This document shows positions 26,680-34,700 of a stretch of DNA of 64,000 nt, in pieces; positions within the stretch are counted from its first letter, which is position 1, and every line of letters begins with the position of its first letter. The notes under the pieces are model-generated. The model searched no databases, was not told the origin of the DNA, and saw nothing but the letters and a program-made list of their open reading frames with translations. Origin of the DNA: Roseiarcus sp963829505. GTDB taxonomy: Bacteria > Pseudomonadota > Alphaproteobacteria > Rhizobiales > Beijerinckiaceae. The translations under genes were made by a program, and so were the position numbers. The stretch covers positions 682,001-746,000 of the forward strand of contig CAWHIL010000003.1 of the NCBI GenBank assembly GCA_963829505.1, read 5' to 3'.

Positions 26680-26866
26680 CACGACGCCCGCGGACGCCCC
26701 GCGCGACGCCGACGACCGTCAGGAGCGCGATCGCGCTTCGGCAACGCGCGCCTTCGTCGTCTGCCCCGCACTGACCCGCCCCCGCGCGGGCGAGGTCAAC
26801 GCCCTTCGCAGCCCCGAGGCGCGGCGCGAGGAGGCGGTTGGCCTTGCGCGCGCCATCGACCTCGAA

Positions 26867-28033
26867 GTGGTCGGGGCCGTGACGGTGTCGCTCGCCGCGA
26901 TCCGGCCCGCGACCTATCTCGGCAAGGGCAAAGTCGAGGAGATCGCCGCGACCGCGAAGGCCGAGGCGATCGACCTCGTCGTCATGGATTGCGCGCTCTC
27001 GCCGGTGCAGCAGCGCAATCTCGAGAAGGCGTTCGCCTGCAAGGTGATCGACCGGACCGGCCTGATCCTCGAGATTTTCGGCCGCCGCGCTCGAACAGCC
27101 GAGGGCGCGCTGCAGGTCGAACTCGCCCATCTCGCCTACCAGCGCTCGCGCCTCGTGCGCTCCTGGACCCACCTCGAGCGCCAGCGCGGCGGCTTCGGCT
27201 TCCTTGGCGGCCCCGGCGAGACCCAGATCGAGACCGATCGGCGGCTGATCCTCGAGCGCATGGTCAGGATCGAGCGCGAACTCGAGACTGTGAAGCGCAC
27301 GCGCGCGCTCCACAGGGGCGCCCGAGCCGACGTGCCCTATCCGGTCGTGGCGCTCGTCGGCTACACCAACGCCGGCAAGTCGACGCTCTTCAACCGCCTG
27401 ACGCGGGCCGACGTGAGGGCGGCCGACATGCTGTTCGCCACCCTCGATCCGACCATGCGGCGCTTGAGCCTGCCGCACGGCGGCTCGGCGATCCTCTCCG
27501 ACACCGTGGGCTTCATCTCCGACCTGCCGACCATGCTGATCTCGGCCTTCCGGGCGACGCTCGAGGAGGTGACGGCCGCCGACGTCATCGTCCACGTGCG
27601 CGACATCGCGCATGCCGATACGGAGGCCCAGGCGCGTGACGTCGAGGCGATCCTCGGCGAACTCGGGATCGCCGACCGGGCGGACCGGGTGATCGAGGTG
27701 TGGAACAAGCTCGACCGGCTCGACGCCGACGCCCGCGCCGCCCTCGCCGAGGACGAGGAGGGGCGCCCCGCTGCGCCGCTCGCCGTCTCGGCGCTGACGG
27801 GCGAGGGGATCGAGCGCCTCATGGCGGCGATCGAGGAAAAGCTCGCCCGCGGCCGGGCGCTGATCGACCTCACCCTCGATCCGGCCGACGGCCGCGGCCT
27901 CCACTGGCTCTACGAGCACGCCGAGGTGATGGCCCGGACCGACGCCGACGACGGGCTGCGTCTCACGGTCCGCGTGGCCCCCGACCAGGTCGAGCGGGTC
28001 CGGCGAAGGTTCGGCGAGGCGGGCGGGGAGTGA
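26867..28033 (+). CDS. hflX: GTPase HflX (start unresolved; homology begins near 26680)
   Basis: Ribosome-associated GTPase that splits stalled 70S ribosomes. It has the HflX N-domain (YLGKGKVEEIAA, DCALSPVQQRNLE, DRTGLILEIF, GGPGETQIETDRR) and a G domain with Walker A GYTNAGKST, switch SDTVGFISDLP and NKLD. The first usable start in frame is the GTG at 26867, but clear HflX sequence continues upstream (AFVVCPALTRPRAGEV...) to the hfq stop without any ATG, GTG or TTG. The real start may be an ACG/CTG codon, or a base change or error removed it. 388 residues from the GTG; about 450 if the upstream part is included. Confidence 0.93.
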   Translation: MVGAVTVSLAAIRPATYLGKGKVEEIAATAKAEAIDLVVMDCALSPVQQRNLEKAFACKVIDRTGLILEIFGRRARTAEGALQVELAHLAYQRSRLVRSWTHLERQRGGFGFLGGPGETQIETDRRLILERMVRIERELETVKRTRALHRGARADVPYPVVALVGYTNAGKSTLFNRLTRADVRAADMLFATLDPTMRRLSLPHGGSAILSDTVGFISDLPTMLISAFRATLEEVTAADVIVHVRDIAHADTEAQARDVEAILGELGIADRADRVIEVWNKLDRLDADARAALAEDEEGRPAAPLAVSALTGEGIERLMAAIEEKLARGRALIDLTLDPADGRGLHWLYEHAEVMARTDADDGLRLTVRVAPDQVERVRRRFGEAGGE

Positions 28034-28325
28034 CCGTCCGGCAGCCCTGAGCGGGCGCCGAATTTCATACAAACCCCATCTGCTTAATTCGGACATGCAA
28101 CCTCGTGTTTTTCACGGCTCTACCCATCGCGGGCAGGGGCCAGCTCGGAGCTTGGACCTTACCTTGGGAACCAGAATAGCACGGAACATTCTTCTGTAAA
28201 AGAGAAAACTGACAACTATCTGAAAAGACGAGCATTTCTCCCAGCGACGGGCGGCGGGGAGGGTGGCCCGAAGACCCTGAATCGGGGCCGGGACGGCCTA
28301 GAACGGCCGTCCGGGGGCGCGCCAG
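28034..28325. other. Gene-free region after hflX
   Basis: A 290-base stretch, partly AT-rich (28060-28240), with no supported gene, hairpin terminator or known motif. It leads into the CAGGGA repeat array. Confidence 0.4.
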
Positions 28326-28420
28326 AACAGGGAGAATTTTGCACAGGAACAGGGAAGATTTCGCGCAGGAACAGGGGATATTTTTGCTCGAACAGGCCGA
28401 ATTTTTCGCGTAATACGGGA
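28326..28420. repeat. Period-22 array of AACAGGG repeats (four to five copies)
   Basis: AACAGGG starts at 28326, 28348 and 28370 (exact 22-base steps), followed by AACAGGC at 28391 and a decayed unit ending CGGGA near 28413-28420. Spacers are A/T-rich with GCGC. It is the reverse complement of the motif at 16341-16418. Confidence 0.65.
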
Positions 28421-28574
28421 AATCTTCGCGCGCGCCCCAAGCGTCGCAATTATGCGCCGGGGCTCAGGTGAAAGGGCGTTCGCCCCTCATGCGCCCCCCG
28501 TGGCGGCCTCGCGAATACGCTCGTACACCTCGCGGGCGAGGTGCTCTTTGGATGCCTTCGCCTCGCCTCCAGGG

Positions 28575-28940
28575 CTATTCGGACCGGCGTCTCAGCGAGG
28601 CAGAGGCGGGGTCGTATTCGTAGTCGACAATCGACGAGTCCCTGATCCGCGTCACGACCTCGTCGATGACCGGCAGGGGGACGAGGAACCATTCGCGCGG
28701 CTTGACCGGATTCCCGAAGCGATCAGCGATTTCGAGGTCCAACCTTGCGGCTCCGAAAAAGCGATGCAGCAGGGCCTCAAGTTTCTGCCGGTTGATGTTG
28801 TCCAGCTTGTATGACGCGACCACCTCGGCGTCGGCGAAGAGGGACGTCGGATCGAGACTTGTCCGCGCGAATCTCGCGCTCGAGTTTCCCGCCGGTCACC
28901 CCGATCTTGTGAATGACGTCGCGATGGGCCGCGATCAGCG
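28575..28940 (-). pseudogene. GIY-YIG nuclease family remnant (truncated, frameshifted)
   Basis: The C-terminal part of a GIY-YIG/T5orf172-type nuclease is recognisable: HRDVIHKIGVTGGKLERE, then in a second frame LDPTSLFADAEVVASYKL, KLEALLHRFFGAARLDLEI, and PREWFLVPLPVIDEVV. The catalytic N-terminal half is missing; the gene starts abruptly at the G/C-rich palindromic repeat near 28940. The frames differ by a one-base insertion somewhere between 28845 and 28875, where a GAATC lies at 28869-28873. It is non-functional if the truncation is real. Confidence 0.6.
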
Positions 28941-29127
28941 GGGGCAGGGGTGAGGGTGCGCGGAACCCCTCTCCCAAGGGAGAGGGGCAGGGGAGAGGGG
29001 ACCGCCGGTTGTCGTTTGCGCTCATGTTCGCCCCTCCGCCGTTCGGATCGGCCGCCCGCGTTTCAACGGCGTCCACATGGTCCCCTCACCCCCGGCCCCT
29101 CTCCCTTCGGGAGAGGGGGGATCAAAC
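28940..29127. repeat. Pair of facing G/C-rich palindromic repeats
   Basis: A GGGGCAGGGGTGAGGG arm with an adjacent hairpin CCCCTCTCCC-AAGG-GAGAGGGG (about 28945-29000) faces CCCCTCACCCCCGGCCCCTCTCCC-TTCG-GGGAGAGGGG (about 29085-29120). Such C/T-rich palindromes recur in this window (31640-31760, 43150-43275, 57519-57560). The pair lies between the GIY-YIG remnant and the aldolase-like gene and may mark the event that cut the nuclease. Confidence 0.55.
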
Positions 29128-29142
29128 GAACGCTGTGACGCC

Positions 29143-29898
29143 TCACGCCTTCCGCTTCCGCGCCACGCGCTTGCGCTTTCTCGCCCCGCGCGGCGCGGGC
29201 TTGGCCTTGCGGGGCGTGGCGCCGGCGTGCGCCGCGACCCGCGCCTCGATGTCGGCGCCGTTCGCCTTCAGGCGTTCGCCCACGCGAAAAACTTCCTCGT
29301 CGGAGAGGATGCGGGGGCGGCCGAGGGTGAGGGCGATCGTGGTCAGTTTCGCCAGCGTCTCGAGTTCGACGGCGCGCATGAGGGCTGCTTCGAGCGTCGC
29401 GCCGCTGACCAGCGCCGACGAATTGCCGATGAGCGCGGCGTGGCCGGCGCCAAGCGCCTCCAGCGCGAGCGCGGCGCGCTCCTTCGAGCCGGCCGGGGCG
29501 TAGCGCGTGCAGAGGATCTCGGCGGTCGCGAAGAGGGCGATCGCCGGGTGGGCGGCCGGGATCGACTTGTGGGCCATCGCGAGGGCGGTTGCGTAGGGCG
29601 ACTGAAAGCGGACGACGGCGCCGACGTCGGCGCGGGCGCGGGCGATGTCGAGATGGATGCGCCATTCGGCGGCGGGCTTTGTCGGCCCTTTCCACGCGCC
29701 GTATTCGCCGCCGAGCGGCATCAGGGCGAGCGTTGCGGGTTTCAGCAGGGCGGTCGGGACGCTAGCCGGGGTGACGAGGATGGCGTCGCCGACCCGCGCC
29801 GAGATGTCGCGGACGAAGGCGCCGCCGAAGCCTGCCGCCTCGATGCGCGCGGCGGCGCCGACGAGCGCGGCGCGCATGAGCTTTTCGGTAGCAGCCAT
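29143..29898 (-). CDS. Class II aldolase/adducin-like protein lacking metal ligands
   Basis: 251 residues with a class II aldolase/adducin domain: AALVGAAARIEAAGFG, DISARVGDAILVTPAS, HLDIARARADVGAVV, SPYATALAMA, AAHPAIALFA. In active fuculose/ribulose-phosphate aldolases the sequence before SPYATALA is HTH and a later NHG supplies a third zinc His; here these read RFQ and NSS, so all three usual ligands are gone. The C-terminal ~35 residues are Lys/Arg/Ala-rich. A catalytic aldolase is unlikely; a structural or regulatory role is possible. Start at 29898 (GGGGC before ATG). Confidence 0.7.
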   Translation of the reverse strand: MAATEKLMRAALVGAAARIEAAGFGGAFVRDISARVGDAILVTPASVPTALLKPATLALMPLGGEYGAWKGPTKPAAEWRIHLDIARARADVGAVVRFQSPYATALAMAHKSIPAAHPAIALFATAEILCTRYAPAGSKERAALALEALGAGHAALIGNSSALVSGATLEAALMRAVELETLAKLTTIALTLGRPRILSDEEVFRVGERLKANGADIEARVAAHAGATPRKAKPAPRGARKRKRVARKRKA

Positions 29899-29963
29899 GC
29901 CCCGTCCCCCTGAGCGTCCGTCATAGGCGCTCGGGAAAAGGTTTGACAAGGAGGCCAAACCGG

Positions 29964-30081
29964 CCTCGTCCTGAGGAGCCCGCGTCGCGGGCGTCTCGAA
30001 GGACGTTCCATGTGGCGCCGTTGCGTCCGCGCGAGCGTCCTTCGAGACGCGCCGCCTTCGGCGCCGCTCCTCAGGACGAGG
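29964..30081. repeat. Palindromic intergenic repeat CCTCGTCCTGAGGAG...CTCCTCAGGACGAGG
   Basis: 118 bases with long inverted arms; each arm contains an inner GCCCGC/GCGGGC hairpin and TCTCGAAGGACG. It is the same family as the core of the mobile element at 13125-13230, but lacks the GTAACTCCC ends. It lies between the divergent aldolase-like gene and matB. Confidence 0.75.
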
Positions 30082-30100
30082 CGGTGGAGGCGGGAGGACT

Positions 30101-31639
30101 GTGATCGAGGGCGCCGCCTTGCCAGCTTCCGCAAACCTCTTCGACCTCATCGCCTCGCGCGCCGCAAACCCTGAGCGCATGGCGCTCGAGACGGGGGACG
30201 CGACGGCGCTGACCTACGCGGCGCTCTTCGAGCGGTCGGGGCGAATGGCGAACGCGCTCCGGCGCCTCGGCGTCGAGCCCGGCGACCGGGTGGCGGCGCA
30301 GGTCGACAAGTCGACCGACGTCGTGGCGCTGGCGCTCGCCTGCTTCCGCGCCGGGGCGGCGCTCTTGCCGCTGAACGTCGCCTACACGATGGCCGAACTC
30401 GAATATTTCCTGAGCGACGCCCAGCCGGCGCTGACGGTCTGCCGGCCGGCCTCGCTCGCCGCGGTGCGCGAACTGACTGAACGTCACGGCCTCCCGGGCG
30501 CCGAGAGCCTCGGGGTCGCGCAGGACGGGACGTTCGCGGAAGCCGTCGCCGGCGCGCCTGCCGACTTCGACACGGTCGCGCGCGAAAAAGACGATCTCGC
30601 GGCGATCCTCTACACCTCGGGGACGACGGGGCGCTCGAAGGGCGCCATGCTGACGCACGAGAACCTGGCGTCGAATGCGCTGGCGCTTGTCGACATCTGG
30701 CGCTTCAGCGAGGCCGACCGGCTGATCCACGCGCTGCCCGTCTTTCATACGCACGGGCTCTTCGTTGCGGTGAATGTGGCGCTGATCGCCGGCGCGACGA
30801 TGATCTACCAGAACCGCTTCGATCCCGAGGCGATCGTCGCCGCCATGCCGGGCGCGACCGCGCTCATGGGCGTGCCGACCTTCTATACCCGCCTTCTCGA
30901 CCATGCCGGTCTCAGCCGCGCGCTCTGCGCCAACATGCGCCTCTTCGTCTCGGGGTCGGCGCCGCTGCTCGCCGAGACGCATGTCGCGTGGCGCGAGCGC
31001 ACCGGCCACGCGATCCTCGAGCGCTACGGCATGACCGAAACCAACATGATCGCGTCGAACCCCTACGACGGCGAGCGGCGGGCGGGGACGGTCGGTTTTC
31101 CGCTGCCCGGCGTCAGCCTGCGGATCGCCGAGCCCGAGAGCGGCGCGCCTGTTGCGGACGGCGAGATCGGGGTGATCGAGGTCAAGGGGCCGAACGTGTT
31201 CAAGGGCTATTGGCGGATGCCGGAGAAGACCGCGAGCGAATTCCGCGCCGACGGCTTCTTCGTCACCGGCGATCTGGGGCTCATCGACCGCGACGGCTAT
31301 GTGCACATCGTCGGACGCGGCAAGGACCTCGTCATCTCCGGGGGCTTCAACGTCTATCCGAAGGAGGTCGAGGCCGAGATCGACGCGATCGACGGAGTGC
31401 TCGAGAGCGCGGTGATCGGGCTGCCGCACCCGGACCTCGGCGAGGCGGTGGCGGCGGTCGTGGTGCGGCGCCCGGGCGCCGCGCTGTCGGAGGCCGACAT
31501 CGTCGCCGCGCTCGAAGGGCGCCTCGCACGCTTCAAGACGCCGAGGCGCGTGACGTTCGTCGACGAACTGCCGCGCAATACGATGGGCAAGGTGCAGAAG
31601 GCGCTGCTGAGAGAGACGCACAAAGGGGCGTTCGGCTGA
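30101..31639 (+). CDS. matB: Malonyl-CoA synthetase (MatB-type acyl-CoA ligase)
   Basis: 512-residue ANL-family ligase that makes malonyl-CoA (or methylmalonyl-CoA) from the free acid, ATP and CoA. Motifs: ILYTSGTTGRSKGAMLTHENL (P-loop), LPVFHTHGLFV, RYGMTETNM, VKGPNVFKGYW, TGDLGLIDRDGYVHIVGR, SGGFNVYPKEVE, and the A10 Lys in NTMGKVQKALL. It is close over its length to what I recall of the characterised Rhodopseudomonas palustris MatB, including the Arg in the substrate loop (SNPYDGERR). It could feed fatty acid synthesis or recover malonate. It stands alone downstream of a palindromic repeat. Confidence 0.88.
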   Translation: MIEGAALPASANLFDLIASRAANPERMALETGDATALTYAALFERSGRMANALRRLGVEPGDRVAAQVDKSTDVVALALACFRAGAALLPLNVAYTMAELEYFLSDAQPALTVCRPASLAAVRELTERHGLPGAESLGVAQDGTFAEAVAGAPADFDTVAREKDDLAAILYTSGTTGRSKGAMLTHENLASNALALVDIWRFSEADRLIHALPVFHTHGLFVAVNVALIAGATMIYQNRFDPEAIVAAMPGATALMGVPTFYTRLLDHAGLSRALCANMRLFVSGSAPLLAETHVAWRERTGHAILERYGMTETNMIASNPYDGERRAGTVGFPLPGVSLRIAEPESGAPVADGEIGVIEVKGPNVFKGYWRMPEKTASEFRADGFFVTGDLGLIDRDGYVHIVGRGKDLVISGGFNVYPKEVEAEIDAIDGVLESAVIGLPHPDLGEAVAAVVVRRPGAALSEADIVAALEGRLARFKTPRRVTFVDELPRNTMGKVQKALLRETHKGAFG

Positions 31640-31762
31640 CCTTAAGGCCCTCACCCTGGCCGCTTCGCGGCCTGTCCCTCTCCCTGAGGGAGAGGGGGCG
31701 CGCGTCCTTCCCCCTCGGGGGGAAGGTGGCGCGAAGCGCCGGATGAGGGGCCGCGTAAGCGG
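31640..31762. repeat. C/T-rich palindromic repeats between matB and the GPR-like gene
   Basis: A series of short hairpins (GGCCGCTTCGCGGCC, CCCTCTCCCTGAGGGAGAGGG, CCTTCCCCCTCGGGGGGAAGG, GGCGCGAAGCGCC) fills the gap between two convergent genes. Parts recur at 57519-57560. It may act as a bidirectional terminator. Confidence 0.6.
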
Positions 31763-34700
31763 CTACCCCAGGCGGCCCGAGGCGTGGGCGAGGAGCGTGT
31801 AGACCTTGCCGGTGTTGGAGACGAGGGTCGAGCGCCACTGCGAGCCGTCGCGGTCGTTCTGGCTGACCTTGGCGAGCAGCCGCTCGAACTCGGCGACGTA
31901 GCGCGCGACCTGCTCGCGGAACTGCGCGTCGGTCCGGCAGCGGCGCTGGATCTCCTCGAACGCCTGCTGGCCGGCCTCCGTATAGAGGCGGCGCGAGAAG
32001 CCCGACGGATCGCCGCGCCGCCACCGGTCCCACACCTGCGCCGCAGCCGAACTGTCGATCAGGCCGCCGATGCTGAGCGCGAGTCCCTCGAGCGAGTCGG
32101 GGGTGCGCGGCGCGTGGCTGGCGGCGGACGCCGGCTCGTCGCGCGAGGCTGCGGCGAGCAGGTTCGACATCCAGCCGGACTGCGACCGGTCGCCCGCCGC
32201 CGCGCTCGCCGTGGCTGACGGCGGCACGATCGGTGGCGGCGACCAAGACGGCGCCCGCGCGTTCGGCAGACCGGCTGCGACGATTTCCGCGTGCGGCGGG
32301 GGAGGGGCCTCGACCGGGGCGGGGGCGCCGCTGCGGGGACCTCGGCCGCGGGAGGCGGCGGAATGATCACCACCGCCGGCTCGGCGCCGCGCGGGATGGG
32401 CTCGAAGCGGCGCGCCTGCTCGCGGGCGACGGCCTGCGCGTGGCGCGAGGGCTGCACGACCGGCGTCGAAACCGTGATGACGGGAGCCGCCATGACGGCC
32501 GCGGCGACCGCCGCCGTCCCGACAGCGGCCGCCGGCGCAATCGCGTGAACCGCGGGCTCCGCGACGTCGTAGTCGGCGCCCGAGTCGGTGACCAGCGAGG
32601 CGAGTTCCTTCAGGGCGCGGATCTGATCCGACACGACGCGGCGCATCGCCTCGGCCGTGTCGCTCGTCTCCTGCGGCAGTTCGAGCACGCCCTTGCGCAA
32701 TTCGGCCCGCGTGAGATCGAGCTCGCGCTGGACCTCGGACGCCATCATGCGCACGTCCGCCACCGACTGGCGGAAGCGCTCGGACGCCTGTTCGAGCGCC
32801 CCCTTGAGCTGGGCGTTGGTCTGGTCGATCGCCGTCTCGAGGGCCTGCGCCGTCTTCTCGCGCTCGCGCGCGGCGGTGTCGCGGATCGACTCGAACTGCC
32901 CCGCGACCGCGACCGACGCGCCGCGCGTCGCCTGGGCGAGGGCGCTCGAGAATCTCCTGCGCGCGGGTCTGCGCCCGGCCGAAGCTGTCCTCGACGTTGG
33001 TCGAGAAGCGCTCGAGCACCGTCTCGAAGCTCTCGCTGCGGTCGGAAAGGTCGCTCAAGAGTCCATTGAGGCTCAACTGGCGCTGCTCGAGCGCCAGATC
33101 GATCGTGCGCTGCTGCGTGGCGAGTTCGCGCGCCGCGCCCGACAGGCTCTCGGCGTGTTCGGAGAGCTGGCCGACGAGCGCGCCGGCGTCGGCTTGCGTC
33201 GCCGCGCTGATGCGCCCCAGCGTCGCGACCTGCGAAGCGATGCCGCCGAGCGCGCGCTGGAACTCCTCGACCCGCGCGGCGAGGCCGCCCTGCACCGCCG
33301 ACAGGCGATCGCCGGCTTCGGCGACCGTGTTGTCGATCGCAGCGCTCGTCTTGCCGAGATTGTCCACGACCGCCGTCAACTCGTTGCGCAGGCGGTCGCC
33401 GGCGCTGGCGAGCGCGCCGACAGAGACATTGGCGCCGGTCGTGACCGCGTCGCGCAGCGAAGCGGTCGAAGCCTCGACCTGATCGGTCATGCGCGCGAGC
33501 AGCGCCTCGATCATCTCGCTCGAGCGGAACGCTGCGTCGTCGGCGGCGCTGCGCAGCGCCGCGCTCGAATTGGCGACTTCGGATCTGACCTGGCCGACGA
33601 GGGCGCCGAGCGCCCGCACCGGCTCGCCGGCCGCGCCGTCGACCGCCGCGATCAATTGGTCGGTGCGGTTCGTCAGCAGGTCCGAGAGGCCTGCGATCTG
33701 CCGTTCGACGGCCTGGATCGCGCGTTCGGCCGCCCCCGAGATCGCGTCGGCGACTTCCTGGCCGCGGCCGCCGAGGGTGGCGGACGCCTGGTCGAGTGAC
33801 TGGGAGGTGCGGTCGCCGAGGTCGGCGATCTGAACCGAGATCGCCTCGCCCCGGTCGCTGAAGGCGCCGGAAACGCGGTCGAGCGACACGATCGCCCGCT
33901 CGCCGGCGGTCGCGATCTGGTTGGCCATGGCGAGGCCCTGCTTGGCGACCGCGCCGGAGAGATGCTCGAGCGCCTGCGACGCCCGGTCGCTCGCGCCAGC
34001 GAGCCGGCCGGAAATCTCGTCGCCCTTGTCGCCGAGGGCGGCGACGAGATCGGCGCCGCGGCCGTCGATGACGCGGCTGAGGTCGTCGAGCTGCCCGCCG
34101 ATCGAGGAGGCGAGTTCGGCGCCGCGCGCGGCGAACCGCGCGTCGGCGTTGGCTGCGGCGTGCGCGAGCGAGCCCGCGAGCGTGTCGATGCGCGCTGCGA
34201 AAGTCGCGTCCGCTTCGCCGGCCGCCCGGTCGAGCGAGCCGGTGAGCGTGTCGATGCGGGAGGCGAGCGTCGCGTCGATCACGCCTGCGCTGCGCAAGGC
34301 CGCCTCGTTGAGGTCGGCGAGGCGCGCCTCGACGATGCGCGACGCCTGGTCGGCCGCATCGGACAGCGCGCCGAGGCGGCCGTCGAACGCTTCGGCGCTT
34401 CGGCGGGCAGAATCGGCAAGCGAGGCCCGGTAGCTGTCGAACACGCCGTCGATCGAGGCGCGATGGACATCGAGCGTTTCGCCGAGGTCCGCCCGCTGGC
34501 TGTCGAACAATTGCGCGACGCTCTGCTGATGCGCCGACACCCGGCGCTCCAGCTCGCCGCGGCCCATGTCGAAGCGCTGGCCGACTTCCTCGAGAGGCCC
34601 GACCACCTCGTCCTTGAATCGCTCCATGCTCGCGCCAAGCGAGCGCGACACGTCGTCGACGCGGTTTGTGAGACTGGCGTTCACGTCCTGCGCAAGGCTG

